This document shows positions 49,878 through 58,189 of a stretch of 64,000 bases of DNA, in pieces. The translations under genes and the position numbers were made by a program. The stretch is from NCBI GenBank assembly GCA_051955535.1, contig JBQCGP010000085.1, positions 65,663 to 129,662 on the forward strand, written 5' to 3'. The first letter of the stretch is position 1; each line of letters begins with the position of its first letter. Under the pieces are notes generated by a model. It saw only the letters and a list, made by a program, of their open reading frames with translations. It was not told the DNA's origin and did not search any database. Source of the stretch: 13-2-20CM-68-14 sp051955535 (lineage in GTDB: Bacteria; Actinomycetota; Thermoleophilia; Gaiellales; Gaiellaceae).

Positions 49878-52538
49878 ATGAAAACGGAACCAGGCCAGGC
49901 AATCGCAGCAGGCGGAAGTGTGGCAGCGCTCGAGGCGCTCGCGGGCGCGCTCCGCAGGCTTGCCGAGGGCGGCGCGCCGGAACGTGCCCTGCAGGAGATC
50001 GCGGAGGGTGCGGCAATTGCGACGGGCGCAGACGTAGTCGTCGTCTGGCTGCGCGCCGAGCGGTCGCTCGAGGCGCATACGGTCGCGGCGGCGTCTGCTT
50101 CGGTCGCCGCGGAGCTGCAAGGCTCGCGTGTCGACGACGAAGGGACTGCCGAGGACGGACGCTCGATCGGGCGGCGGCTCGGGCTCGCGGTGTCCATCGA
50201 GTTTCCGATCGCCACGGCCGACCACGAGCTCGGCCGGCTCGAGCTCCTCCGGCGGGCCGGAGCGTTCTCGGCAGAGGAGCGCGCGTTCGCCGGCCTGGCC
50301 GCAGAGCACGCGGCAGTCGCGCTCGCCGGGCTGGACAGGAACGGCGACCGGCAACCCCTCGCCGCTGCCGGCCTCTTGCGGCTTGGAGGCGACGCGCTCG
50401 CCACGGGCCTCGACGAGCGTCGCACCGCTGAAGAGATCGCCCGGCTAGCGGCCCAGGCAACGGCGGCCCGCGGGGCGGTCGTCTGGCGACTCGACGACGA
50501 CCTGCGGCCGCGCGCCGCGGGCCTCTTCGGCGTCAATGATCCGGATGAGAGCGAGATCGCCCGAGCGCTCGCCGGCCGGGCGCCCTTCGCGGTCGCGTCC
50601 GGCTCGTGGATCCTGCAGCTCGGCCAGCCGCCGATCGGGGCTCTCCAGCTCAGCTTCGAGCAGCCTCCGGTTCCGGCCGACGATGTGCTCGACGCGCTGA
50701 CGACGTTCGCGGCACGCGCGACGCATGCGCTTCGGTCGAGCGAGCGCGCACGAGAGCAGTCGGTCGAGCTCGAGCGCAGTCGCACGCTCGTCACTGTCGT
50801 AGGCCAGGCGATCGCGGAGCTTTCACTGGAGCACACGCTCGAGACCGTGATCGAACGGGTCGCCGAGCTGCTCGGCGCCGAGCGGCTCGCCGTCTACCTC
50901 CTCGAGCCTGACGGCCAGCGCCTGCTCGAGGCCGCGGGTCGTGGCCTGACGGGACCGCACCTCCGGGTGGCCGAGCGGCTGGTCGAGCTCGCGCGCGGGT
51001 CGCTGCGAGGGCGCGACGCGATGCTCATCGAGGACGCGATCGCAGACATCAGGCTGGCACCGGTTCGCGAACAGCTCGCCGAGACGGGGATCGAAGCGGC
51101 GATCGGACTCCCGCTTCGCGTCCGCGAGGACCTGATCGGGCTGCTCGCCATCTTCCCGCCGAGCGGGCGGACGCTGACCCAAGACGAGCTCGCGCTCGTG
51201 ACGCCGCTCGCGGCGCCGCTGGCAGTGGCGGTCCAGAACGCGAGCCTGCACGAGAAGTCGACTCGGAGCGACGCCGAGCGCAAGCAGGCTCTCGACGCTG
51301 AGAAAGAGGCCTCGAAGAGGTTGCGCGCGCTCTATGAGATCTCGCAGTCGTTCGCGCAGAGCATGTCGCTGGAGACCACGCTCGAGGCAATGGTGCGGAC
51401 CTGCGCCGAGCTGCTGAAGCTCGACGCGGTCGGTATCCGGATGCCTGACGAGCGTGGCGAAGCCCTGCTCACGCAGGCGCTCTACGTCCGGGATGAGCGA
51501 CTGCACGAGCCGGTCGCGCAGATCCTGTACCGGCCGCAGCCGCTGTCGCCGAGGCTGCGCGGTCTCTTCGCTGGCGGCCGGCCCCTCGTGCTGGATCCCA
51601 CGATCGCTCGTGAGCTCGGCGGCGCCTATGCGCTCCTCGTGCCGTTCCTCGAACGCGGGTCGACGACCGCGATCGTCCCGGTCTCCACGCCCGCAGAGGT
51701 GCTCGGGACCCTGACGATGCTCTCGCTCGATCCCGCTCGGCCGATCGGCGAGCCGGACCGGGAGCTCGCGCTTTCGGTGACCGGCCAGGCGGCGCTTGCT
51801 CTCGAGAACGCCCGTCTCTACCAGCAGCAGAAGCGTTTCGCCGACACGATGCAGCGGTCGCTCCTCCCGCGCGGCTACCCGGAGATCGAGGGCCTCGAGC
51901 TCGGCGACGTCTACGAGTCGTCGGCGCGCCTCGATGTCGGTGGCGACGTCTATGACTTCCTCCGGCTCGACGACGGCCGCCTCGCGGTCGCGCTCGGCGA
52001 CGTCACCGGCCACGGGATCGACGCCGCGGCCGATATGGCGATGGCAAAGTTCGTATTCCGTTCGCTCGCGCGCGAACACCCGGAGCCGGCCGACTTCCTC
52101 GGCGCCGCGAACGAGGTCGTGGTCGAGGAGGTCGGGCCGAGCAAGTTCATCACGATGGCGTACGTCGTCGTCGACCCGGCAACCGGCGAGGTCGCTTGCG
52201 GCTGCGCCGGGCATCCGTTGCCTCGCCTGGTCGCGGACGGAACGGTGAGGTCCCTCGGCTCGAGCGGGCTCGCGCTCGGAATCGACCCGGGGCAGAGCTA
52301 CGAGGAGCTGCGGGGCGAGCTTCCGGCCGGCGGGGCGCTGGTCGTCTACACCGACGGCGTAATCGAGGCCCGCAACGGCAGCGAGATGTACGGCGAGGAG
52401 CGGCTGGACGCGCTGCTCGCCCAGAAGGCCGGGCTGCAGGCCGCGCCTCTCGCGCGTGCGGTCGTCGACGACTGCCGCGCCTTCGCGGGCGGCGACCTCG
52501 CCGACGACTGCGCGGTCGTCGTCATTCGCCGGACGTGA
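49878..52538 (+). CDS. PP2C-type serine phosphatase with multiple GAF domains (RsbU/SpoIIE type)
   Basis: The protein has 886 residues. It holds about four successive GAF-like sensor domains (roughly 10-150, 170-290, 310-460 and 490-640) separated by short helices, for example VGQAIAELSLEHTLETVIER and LRVREDLIGLLAIFPPSGRT. The C-terminal SpoIIE domain has MQRSLLPRGYPEIEGLELGD, DVGGDVYDFLRLDDGRLAVA, GDVTGHGIDAAADMAM, VVYTDGVIEARN and DDCAVVVIRR. It should dephosphorylate anti-sigma antagonists in response to ligand or redox signals. No anti-sigma partner is in the window. The next gene overlaps by 4 bases. Confidence 0.92.
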   Translation: MKTEPGQAIAAGGSVAALEALAGALRRLAEGGAPERALQEIAEGAAIATGADVVVVWLRAERSLEAHTVAAASASVAAELQGSRVDDEGTAEDGRSIGRRLGLAVSIEFPIATADHELGRLELLRRAGAFSAEERAFAGLAAEHAAVALAGLDRNGDRQPLAAAGLLRLGGDALATGLDERRTAEEIARLAAQATAARGAVVWRLDDDLRPRAAGLFGVNDPDESEIARALAGRAPFAVASGSWILQLGQPPIGALQLSFEQPPVPADDVLDALTTFAARATHALRSSERAREQSVELERSRTLVTVVGQAIAELSLEHTLETVIERVAELLGAERLAVYLLEPDGQRLLEAAGRGLTGPHLRVAERLVELARGSLRGRDAMLIEDAIADIRLAPVREQLAETGIEAAIGLPLRVREDLIGLLAIFPPSGRTLTQDELALVTPLAAPLAVAVQNASLHEKSTRSDAERKQALDAEKEASKRLRALYEISQSFAQSMSLETTLEAMVRTCAELLKLDAVGIRMPDERGEALLTQALYVRDERLHEPVAQILYRPQPLSPRLRGLFAGGRPLVLDPTIARELGGAYALLVPFLERGSTTAIVPVSTPAEVLGTLTMLSLDPARPIGEPDRELALSVTGQAALALENARLYQQQKRFADTMQRSLLPRGYPEIEGLELGDVYESSARLDVGGDVYDFLRLDDGRLAVALGDVTGHGIDAAADMAMAKFVFRSLAREHPEPADFLGAANEVVVEEVGPSKFITMAYVVVDPATGEVACGCAGHPLPRLVADGTVRSLGSSGLALGIDPGQSYEELRGELPAGGALVVYTDGVIEARNGSEMYGEERLDALLAQKAGLQAAPLARAVVDDCRAFAGGDLADDCAVVVIRRT

Positions 52539-53311
52539 CGCAGCTTCGACGCGAGGCGCGGGTGCTCCGGATCGGGCACCGCGGCGCAGCCGCGCTCGAG
52601 CCCGAGAACACGCTCGCGTCCCTCCAGCGGGCGGTCGAGCTCGGCGTCGACTTCGTCGAGTTCGACGTCCTCGACCTCGCCGACGGAACGCTGGTGCTGG
52701 CCCACTCCGACGACCTGCTCGAGGTGAGCCACGGCGCCGCGCCCGGCCGCGTCCGACCCTTGCGGTTTGCCGAGCTCCGCGAGGTTGCTCCCGAACTGCC
52801 GACCCTCGAGCAAGCGCTCGAGTTCTTCGCGAAGAACGGGGCGGGACTGCACGTCGATGTCAAATGCCTGCGGCACGGTCGCGAGGTCAGCGCCGCGTTG
52901 CGCCGGCATGGCCTTCTCGGCAGAGCGGTCGCGAGCTCGCACTGGTCGCCGACGCTTCGCGATCTGCGCGCCGAGGAGCCGGAGCTGGCGTTGGGGATCA
53001 CCTATCCGGAGGACCGGCGCGGTTTCGCCCGGCGGCGCCTGCTCAGGCCGCTCGTCCCGGCGGCGGTAGCCATGCTCGCCCGGGCGCTGCCGCGGCGGCT
53101 GCCGCGCTGGCTACGGTCGACCGGAGCGAGCGTGGCAATGCTCCACTACGCCGTGCTCTCGCCGGCTGCGATCGAGAGGTGTCACCGAGCCGGCGCCGCG
53201 GTCTGGACCTGGACCGTGAACGAGCCGGCACTCCTCGAGCACGTCGTCGCGCTCGACGTCGACGGAGTGACCAGCGACGACCCGCGCCTCTTCCTACAAT
53301 TAAGCGCGTGA
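52535..53311 (+). CDS. Glycerophosphodiester phosphodiesterase
   Basis: The protein has 258 residues from GTG 52535 (GTGA overlap). GDPD fold marks: RIGHRGAAALEPENTLASLQ, VDFVEFDVLDLADGTLVLAH followed by SDDLLE, LHVDVKCLRHG and WTVNEPALLEHVVALDVDGV followed by TSDDP. It cleaves glycerophosphodiesters to glycerol 3-phosphate and an alcohol. No signal peptide, so intracellular. Coupled to the phosphatase and L,D-transpeptidase genes by 4-base overlaps. Confidence 0.92.
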   Translation: MTQLRREARVLRIGHRGAAALEPENTLASLQRAVELGVDFVEFDVLDLADGTLVLAHSDDLLEVSHGAAPGRVRPLRFAELREVAPELPTLEQALEFFAKNGAGLHVDVKCLRHGREVSAALRRHGLLGRAVASSHWSPTLRDLRAEEPELALGITYPEDRRGFARRRLLRPLVPAAVAMLARALPRRLPRWLRSTGASVAMLHYAVLSPAAIERCHRAGAAVWTWTVNEPALLEHVVALDVDGVTSDDPRLFLQLSA

Positions 53312-54321
53312 AACGGGCGGCGCTCGCAGGAGTTTTCGGGCTCGTACTCGCGGTCGGCGGGCTGCTTGCGGCCGCCGCCTCAGGAGCGGGTCCGCTCTCC
53401 ATGCTGGCGACGACGACGAGCACGACTTCGACCACCAGCACGACGCCCGTACCGGTGATCGCGGACGGCGTCACGATCGGCGGCGTCTCCGTCGGCGGGA
53501 TGACGTCCGACGGCGCATACACGGCTGTCAACGCGGCGTTCTCGGCGCCGCTCGTCATCATCGTGAGGAAACACGAGCTGGCGCCCCATCCGGGACAGAT
53601 CGGTGCCGCAGCCCGGATCGGAGAGGCCGTCGCCCGCGCGGGAAGCGCCGCGCCCGGCACCTCGATCCCGCTCGGCGTGTCCGTCAATCGGTCGCGCGTT
53701 CGCAAGTACGTGGCCGTGGTTGCGAATCGCTTCGACACCAAGCCTCTCGACGCCCAGCTCTACCTCCGCAACCTGCGTCCGTGGATCGCGAAGCCGGTGG
53801 TCGGCCTTGAGCTGTACCGGGGCCGCGCCGAGGCGGCGATCGTGAGCGCGCTGACCGCCAACAGGCACGGGCCGCTGAGGTTCCGCCAGAAAGTGATCAA
53901 GCCGACCGTCACGCGGACGAACTTCGGCGCGGTGATCGTGATCCGGCGCGGCTCGAACCGCCTCTACCTCTACAGCGGGATGCATCCGCGGCGCGTCTTC
54001 CCGGTCGCGACCGGCCAGGCCATCTACCCGACGCCGCTCGGGCGTTTTCAGATCGTCGTCAAGTGGAGGAACCCGTGGTGGTACCCGCCGAACTCGAGCT
54101 GGGCGCGCGGGCTGAAGCCCGTGCCACCCGGGCCGGGCAACCCGCTCGGAACCCGCTGGATGGGCCTCAGCGCGCCGGGCGTCGGCATCCACGGCACCCC
54201 GGATTCAGCCTCGATCGGCTACTCGGCCTCGCACGGCTGCATCCGGATGAGGATTCCCGACGCGGAGTGGCTGTTCGGCCAGGTCCGCATCGGCACGACC
54301 GTCTTCATCGTCTCGGCATGA
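53308..54321 (+). CDS. L,D-transpeptidase (YkuD domain) with N-terminal peptidoglycan-binding-like domain
   Basis: The protein has 337 residues from GTG 53308 (GTGA overlap). An N-terminal membrane anchor or signal (LAGVFGLVLAVGGLLAAAAS) is followed by a Thr/Ser-rich linker. A PG_binding_4/VanW-like domain spans about 50-195 (VTIGGVSVGGMTSDGAYTAV). The YkuD domain spans about 205-337 with His295 and the catalytic SHGC at 308-311 (GYSASHGCIRMRIPDAEWLF). It crosslinks peptidoglycan stems by 3-3 links outside the membrane. A Family A repeat begins 3 bases after its stop. Confidence 0.93.
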   Translation: MKRAALAGVFGLVLAVGGLLAAAASGAGPLSMLATTTSTTSTTSTTPVPVIADGVTIGGVSVGGMTSDGAYTAVNAAFSAPLVIIVRKHELAPHPGQIGAAARIGEAVARAGSAAPGTSIPLGVSVNRSRVRKYVAVVANRFDTKPLDAQLYLRNLRPWIAKPVVGLELYRGRAEAAIVSALTANRHGPLRFRQKVIKPTVTRTNFGAVIVIRRGSNRLYLYSGMHPRRVFPVATGQAIYPTPLGRFQIVVKWRNPWWYPPNSSWARGLKPVPPGPGNPLGTRWMGLSAPGVGIHGTPDSASIGYSASHGCIRMRIPDAEWLFGQVRIGTTVFIVSA

Positions 54322-54324
54322 CAA

Positions 54325-54396
54325 GGCGTCGCTTGCGATGCCGACATCAAGGCCGGACGGGCTTTGCCCGTGCGGCCGGCCAAACCCCGCTTTTGA
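54325..54396. repeat. Family A two-hairpin element
   Basis: Palindrome GGCGTCGCTTGCGATGCC (54325-54342), spacer GACATCAA, second hairpin GGCCGgaCGGGC-TTT-GCCCGtgCGGCC (54351-54377), then the tail CCAAACCCCGCTTTTGA. It sits 3 bases after the L,D-transpeptidase stop and 31 bases before the thioredoxin-like gene. Confidence 0.78.
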
Positions 54397-54427
54397 GACA
54401 CGTACGGCTCCTAACTGTTCGCTTGCG

Positions 54428-54967
54428 ATGAGGGGCGCGCGACTCGGCCTGCAGGCGCTTGCGCTCGCGGGCGTCGCGGGGCTACTCGCGCTGCTCGTTT
54501 GGAAGCTGACGCACGACCCCGGCGGCGGCGTCGCGGCACAGCTCTCGCAGGGGAAGCGGCCGAACGCGCCCAACTTCACGCTGCCGCGGCTGAACGGCAA
54601 CGGCGACGTCGAGCTCACGTCGATCAAGAGGCCGCGGGTGGTCGACTTCTTCGCCAGCTGGTGCTACGCGTGCCCGTACGAGTCGAAGCGGCTCGAGAGG
54701 TACTCCCGCGAGTACGGGAGCAAGATCGACTTCATCGGCGTCAACACCGACGACTTCAGTTCCGACGCCAGGTCGTACGTGCGCAAGTACGGTCTCACCT
54801 ACACGATCGTGCGCGAGCAAGGGCGCAAAGTGCTGAACACGTGGGGCGGCCTGCCGATCCCGCGCATCTTCTTCATCGACCGCAGCGGGAAGGTGATCGG
54901 GCAGATGGAGGTCGAGGAAGATCTGCCGCGCTACCTGAGGAAGCTCGCGGCCGAGTCTCCGGCATGA
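54428..54967 (+). CDS. Membrane-anchored thioredoxin-like protein (TlpA/ResA/CcmG type)
   Basis: The protein has 179 residues from ATG 54428. An N-terminal anchor (LQALALAGVAGLLALLVW) is followed by an AhpC-TSA/Redoxin fold with the active site CYAC at 79-82 (VVDFFASWCYACPYESKRLE). The cis-Pro motif is GGLPIPRIFFIDRSGKVIG. It should reduce apocytochrome c cysteines outside the membrane. The stop overlaps the CcmH gene by 4 bases, and CcdA follows, giving a cytochrome c maturation set. Confidence 0.9.
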   Translation: MRGARLGLQALALAGVAGLLALLVWKLTHDPGGGVAAQLSQGKRPNAPNFTLPRLNGNGDVELTSIKRPRVVDFFASWCYACPYESKRLERYSREYGSKIDFIGVNTDDFSSDARSYVRKYGLTYTIVREQGRKVLNTWGGLPIPRIFFIDRSGKVIGQMEVEEDLPRYLRKLAAESPA

Positions 54968-55431
54968 GGCGGCTTGCGATCGCGTTCGCGTGCGCGCTCC
55001 TGCTGGCGCCCGCGGCTCTTGCCAGCGAGCGGCATCCGACGCTGAACGAGCTCGAGAACGAGGTGATGTGCCCGGTTTGCGGCACGACGCTGGCACAGTC
55101 GGACTCGGCGGCCGCGAAGCAGATCGAGCGCGACATTCAGGTGAAGATCCGCGAGGGCTGGACGAAGAGCCGGATCGAGAACTTCCTCGTCCAGCAGTAC
55201 GGCGAATCGATCCTCGCCTCTCCGCCGAAGCACGGTTTCAACCTGCTCGCCTGGCTGCTGCCGATCGTCGGGCTGATCGGCGCGGCCGCCGTGCTCGGGG
55301 TGGCGGCATGGGGGTGGAGCCGAGGGGGGGCGGAGCCCGAGGCGGCGCCCTTGCAGTCGTCGAACGGCCAGGGCCCGATGGACCCAGAGCTCGAGCGCAG
55401 GCTCGACGAGGCGCTCTCGCGGTTCGACTAG
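54964..55431 (+). CDS. ccmH: CcmH-type cytochrome c maturation protein
   Basis: The protein has 155 residues, ATGA overlap with the upstream gene. Signal peptide (LAIAFACALLLAPAALA). The CcmH/CycL/NrfF domain has its redox pair at 36 and 39: NEVMCPVCGTTLAQSDSAAA, followed by RDIQVKIREGWTKSRIENFL and VQQYGESILASPP. One membrane helix (LLAWLLPIVGLIGAAAVLGV) comes next. It handles heme-binding CxxCH cysteines before heme attachment. The stop TAG lies in the short Family B hairpin. Confidence 0.92.
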   Translation: MRRLAIAFACALLLAPAALASERHPTLNELENEVMCPVCGTTLAQSDSAAAKQIERDIQVKIREGWTKSRIENFLVQQYGESILASPPKHGFNLLAWLLPIVGLIGAAAVLGVAAWGWSRGGAEPEAAPLQSSNGQGPMDPELERRLDEALSRFD

Positions 55432-55459
55432 TGCCCGTTCAGGGCCTGGAGGGGCACTG
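55429..55459. repeat. Short Family B hairpin between ccmH and ccdA
   Basis: AGTGCCC (55430-55436) and GGGCACT (55452-55458) form a perfect 7-base stem around GTTCAGGGCCTGGAG. The left end TAGTGCCC is the same as the ends of the full element at 47062 and the short one at 60136, and TAG is again the stop of the upstream gene. The right arm supplies the ribosome binding site (GGAGGGG) of ccdA. Confidence 0.6.
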
Positions 55460-56170
55460 ATGGCCGGGCAGGTTCCGGTTGCCTTCCTCGCCGGGCTCCT
55501 CTCGTTCGTGGCGCCCTGCGTCCTGCCGCTCGTGCCCGGGTACCTGTCTGCCGTCTCCGCGGTCGAGGCGGGACGGCTCGGCGAGCCCGGGACGACACGG
55601 CGTGTATTGATCGGGAGCCTGCCGTTCGTGGCGGGGTTCACGGCCCTGTTCGTCGCGCTCGGAGCGGGGGCAGGGCTGGTCGGCAACTCGGTCTCCCTGA
55701 ACTCCACGCGCGTCCAGGCGGTGGCGGGGTTCGTCGTTGTCGTGTTCGGGCTCGCCTTCATCGGGCTGCTCCCGTTCCCGGAGCGGCTCGTCGCGCCCGG
55801 ATTGGTCGGTGAGGCTCGCAGGCGAGGCTCGGGCGCACTTCTGGGGGCGGCCTTCGCCGTCTGTGCGGCGCCGTGCATGGGGCCGGTGCTGGGGGCGATC
55901 CTGGTGCTGGCCGGATCGACGTCGACGGTACTGAGGGGATCGGTGCTCCTGTTTGCGTATTCGCTCGGGCTGGCCGTCCCGTTCGTCCTCGCCGGGATCG
56001 CATTTTCGCACGTGATGGGGCCGTTCCGGTGGCTCCGCGATCACTACGTCGCGATACGGACGGTGAGCGGTGCGCTGCTGGTCGCGATCGGGCTGCTGCT
56101 CTTCTTCGATCGGATCTGGTGGCTGAGCGTCGGCTTCAACCGCTCGCTCGAGGCTGTCGGTTTGCATTAG
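55460..56170 (+). CDS. ccdA: Cytochrome c biogenesis protein CcdA (DsbD transmembrane type)
   Basis: The protein has 236 residues with six membrane segments. CcdA signature: AFLAGLLSFVAPCVLPLVPG, with the first redox Cys in FVAPCVLP. The second is in AAFAVCAAPCMGPVLGAILV. It passes electrons from cytosolic thioredoxin across the membrane to the thioredoxin-like protein encoded two genes upstream. The ribosome binding site lies in the short hairpin element. Confidence 0.94.
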   Translation: MAGQVPVAFLAGLLSFVAPCVLPLVPGYLSAVSAVEAGRLGEPGTTRRVLIGSLPFVAGFTALFVALGAGAGLVGNSVSLNSTRVQAVAGFVVVVFGLAFIGLLPFPERLVAPGLVGEARRRGSGALLGAAFAVCAAPCMGPVLGAILVLAGSTSTVLRGSVLLFAYSLGLAVPFVLAGIAFSHVMGPFRWLRDHYVAIRTVSGALLVAIGLLLFFDRIWWLSVGFNRSLEAVGLH

Positions 56171-56307
56171 CGCTAGCGCTTCGCGCCGCGACCGCGCAGA
56201 AATTGGGCATTCGTCACACCGCGCCACCCACGGGCGCGGATTTCGCGCGTATCGTCGAGCACGAGGGAGGAGGGATGAGCCCCACCCAGGGTGGGGGCGC
56301 GCGCGTA

Positions 56308-56712
56308 CTAGAGAGACGGCGGCTCAAGCTCGAGCGATCCGGCCTCGACCGTCTCAGCCGCTGTGCGGAGCTGCTCGAGCAGTGCGGCGATGTCGACGCC
56401 ACGGTGCTGCGGCGCGTACGGACCGAGTCGCCGCTGCGCCTTCTCGAGTTGGCGCTCGCAGCCGACCCGGTTGCCACGGCCCGCCTGATACCAGGCGACT
56501 GCGACGTGCACGAGACCCTGGAGGAAATCGCGCTCGGCCGGCTCGGCCGCACGCCACGCGTCCTCGAGCTCCTCGTGTGCCGCGAAGAACTCGCCTGCGC
56601 GGATCAACTCGAGGCCCCTCGCAAGCGCGTCGGAGTCAGCTGAGGCGCTCGCTTGCGACGCCGGCTTGGAGGACGTCCCGGCGTTGTCGGGGCGTCCGGT
56701 TAATCCAGCCAC
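56308..56712 (-). CDS. DUF309 family protein, N-terminus overlapping a repeat
   Basis: The protein has 134 residues from GTG 56712. The DUF309 core starts near residue 29: ALARGLELIRAGEFFAAHEE, then LEDAWRAAEPAERDFLQGLV and HVAVAWYQAGRGNRVGCERQ. This is a helical domain of unknown function. No start codon lies closer to the core, so the first 25 or so residues (AGLTGRPDNAGTSSKPASQA) are read from the Family A element at 56644-56715. That suggests that the repeat replaced the original 5' end, or that a non-standard start is used. Confidence 0.75.
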   Translation of the reverse strand: MAGLTGRPDNAGTSSKPASQASASADSDALARGLELIRAGEFFAAHEELEDAWRAAEPAERDFLQGLVHVAVAWYQAGRGNRVGCERQLEKAQRRLGPYAPQHRGVDIAALLEQLRTAAETVEAGSLELEPPSL

Positions 56713-56715
56713 CGA
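56644..56715. repeat. Family A two-hairpin element overlapping the DUF309 start
   Basis: Palindrome GGCGCTCGCTTGCGACGCC (56644-56662, one bulge), spacer GGCTTGGA, second hairpin GGACG-t-CCCG-loop-CGGG-g-CGTCC (56671-56697), then the tail GGTTAATCCAGCCACCGA. The second stem is different in sequence from other copies but the lower-stem, mismatch, upper-stem plan is kept. Confidence 0.7.
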
Positions 56716-56749
56716 GACAGTGCGCCGATGAGACCGCCCGGCACGGTTC

Positions 56750-57067
56750 TCAAATCGCGACCTTCACCTCGCCCTCCTCGACCCTAACCTCGTACGTCTC
56801 CAGCCGGATCGCCCGGTCGAACTCGTTCTCGCCCGTCCGCACGTCGTACTGCCAGCCGTGCCACGGGCAGCTCAGCACCGCGCCGCTGAGCCGGCCCTCG
56901 CCGAGGGGCCCCTGCAGGTGTAGACAGTGCCCCTGGGTCACGAAGAATTCGCCGCCGACGTTTGCGACCGCGATGTCCTCGCCGTCGACCTGCACGGCGA
57001 CGATTGTCCCGGGCGGGATGTCCTCGACGCGGGCGACGCTTCGGAACTCGGCCTCAGGCACCGCCAC
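56750..57067 (-). CDS. Rieske-type [2Fe-2S] ferredoxin
   Basis: The protein has 105 residues from GTG 57067. The cluster ligands are Cys48, His50, Cys67 and His70 (QGHCLHLQGPLGEG; VLSCPWHGWQYDVRTGENEF). This is the soluble ferredoxin type found in dioxygenase and nitrite-reductase small subunits. No oxygenase is adjacent. Divergent from the receiver-like gene at 57129. Confidence 0.92.
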   Translation of the reverse strand: MAVPEAEFRSVARVEDIPPGTIVAVQVDGEDIAVANVGGEFFVTQGHCLHLQGPLGEGRLSGAVLSCPWHGWQYDVRTGENEFDRAIRLETYEVRVEEGEVKVAI

Positions 57068-57116
57068 GAGCGTAACAACCCGGTGTCAAACGCTTGGGGA
57101 GAGGGATCGAGAGTGT

Positions 57117-57122
57117 TACGCT
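57117..57122 (+). promoter_or_regulatory. -10 hexamer TACGCT, leaderless spacing to GTG 57129
   Basis: TACGCT is followed by six bases and the GTG start. The sequence GAGTGTTACGCTCGCTAC resembles that before rplY (GAGTGTTATGCGCTCGCTAC). Confidence 0.45.
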
Positions 57123-57128
57123 CGCTAC

Positions 57129-57434
57129 GTGGCGACGATCCTGCTGGCGGGGGTCGATCTCTTCTTTCGGGGGAAGCTGGAGGGGCTTCTGCCGGGCCAC
57201 CACCTCGTGACGGTCGACAGTGTCGACTCGCCCGATCTCGTGATCGCGGACATCGGCCGGATCGACCCCGATGAGATCGCGGACACCTTTCCCGACGTCC
57301 CGATCCTCGGCTTCACGAACCACACGGACACCTCCGGACTACGCGCCGCGCACGAGGCCGGGTTCGATCAGGTGGTGGCGAAATCGGCCCTCACGGACCG
57401 CGCGCAGGACCTCGTCGAGGAGCTGACGGCCTAA
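57129..57434 (+). CDS. Small receiver-like protein, probably degenerate
   Basis: The protein has 101 residues from GTG 57129. The pattern ILLAGVDLFFRGKLEGLLPG, SPDLVIADIGRIDPDEIADT, VPILGFTNHTDTSGLRAAHE, then AGFDQVVAKSALTDRAQDLV follows a flavodoxin-like receiver fold. It has an Asp at the phosphorylation strand (VIADIG) and a Lys near the end (VAKSAL). The acidic pair at the N-terminus is missing and the chain is short, so phosphotransfer may not occur. Followed by ferredoxin. Confidence 0.65.
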   Translation: MATILLAGVDLFFRGKLEGLLPGHHLVTVDSVDSPDLVIADIGRIDPDEIADTFPDVPILGFTNHTDTSGLRAAHEAGFDQVVAKSALTDRAQDLVEELTA

Positions 57435-57450
57435 CTAGACTGGTCGGCCG

Positions 57451-57756
57451 ATGACGTACATCATCGCCGAGCCTTGCATCGACATCAAAGACCTCTCGTG
57501 CGTCGACGTCTGCCCTGTCGACTGCATCCACGAGTTCGAACGGATCCTGATCATCGATCCTGAGGAGTGCATCGATTGTGGGGCGTGCGAACCGGAGTGC
57601 CCGGTGGAGGCGATCTTCCCCGAGGATGCGCTGCCGGACAAGTGGAACGATTTCGTGAAGATCAACTACGCCTACGGCGATGGAGCGGATGTCATCAACA
57701 ACCTCGTCAACGAGTACGCGACCGCTCACAACGTGCAGAACCCGCCGCTCGAGTAG
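57451..57756 (+). CDS. Ferredoxin (7Fe type, FdxA-like)
   Basis: The protein has 101 residues. The N-terminal cluster region is AEPCIDIKDLSCVDVCPVDC. The second is CIDCGACEPECPVEAIFPED. Spacing matches 3Fe-4S/4Fe-4S ferredoxins of actinobacteria. A Trp-rich C-terminal part follows (ALPDKWNDFVKINYAYGDGA). It carries electrons for cytochrome P450 or other oxidoreductases; partner unknown. TAGACT lies 9 bases before the ATG. Confidence 0.93.
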   Translation: MTYIIAEPCIDIKDLSCVDVCPVDCIHEFERILIIDPEECIDCGACEPECPVEAIFPEDALPDKWNDFVKINYAYGDGADVINNLVNEYATAHNVQNPPLE

Positions 57757-57819
57757 CGCGTTACATCTCCTCGAAGACGGGCAGGACCCCTCGCGTAGTT
57801 CGTGAGAAAGGGGTTTTCG

Positions 57820-58158
57820 ATGCCACAGCAAGGATGGAGCGCGAAGCGCGAACGGCAGTACGAGCACATCAAGAAGAGCGAGAAGAAGCAGGGACGCTCG
57901 ACGACGCGCGCCAAGCAGATCGCCGCAGCGACCGTCAACAAGGAACGGGCCCGCAAAGGCGAGTCGAGATCTGCCTCGCGTAGTTCGACCCGGGACATCT
58001 CGTCCGGTCGACGCGGCGGCCTTCGGTCTGGCGGCGGCCCGAGGGGACGCACGAAGGAGCAGCTTTACAACGAGGCCAAGCGTCGCGGGATCAAAGGTCG
58101 GTCGAAAATGAACAAGGCGCAGTTGCAGCGCGCCGTCGCCGGCAAGAGCTCTCGGTAG
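57820..58158 (+). CDS. Basic DNA/RNA-binding-like protein ('plasmid stabilization protein' family) with Rho-N-like C-terminus
   Basis: The protein has 112 residues from ATG 57820, with GAAAGGGG upstream. The N-terminal part (PQQGWSAKRERQYEHIKKSE, then KKQGRSTTRAKQIAAATVNK and ERARKGE) is a conserved actinobacterial domain commonly annotated as plasmid stabilization protein. The middle is Arg/Ser/Gly-rich. The C-terminal RTKEQLYNEAKRRGIKGRSK followed by MNKAQLQRAV resembles a Rho N-terminal or SAP-like helix-extended loop. Strongly basic; nucleic-acid binding is likely but the role is unproven. Confidence 0.75.
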   Translation: MPQQGWSAKRERQYEHIKKSEKKQGRSTTRAKQIAAATVNKERARKGESRSASRSSTRDISSGRRGGLRSGGGPRGRTKEQLYNEAKRRGIKGRSKMNKAQLQRAVAGKSSR

Positions 58159-58189
58159 CCCTGCCCCGGATAGGTATCGTGGCCGCCTT

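Noticed and set aside
49841..50836. Long minus-strand open frame continuous with the small tail-anchored protein gene
   Set aside because: It is antisense to the GAF-PP2C gene and of Ser/Arg/Ala-rich shadow composition; only the part from ATG 49840 is supported.
56275..56643. Plus-strand frame beginning MSPTQGGGARVLERR with GGAGGAGGG just before its ATG
   Set aside because: It lies fully antisense to the recognisable DUF309 gene, the ribosome-site spacing is too short, and its text matches no family.
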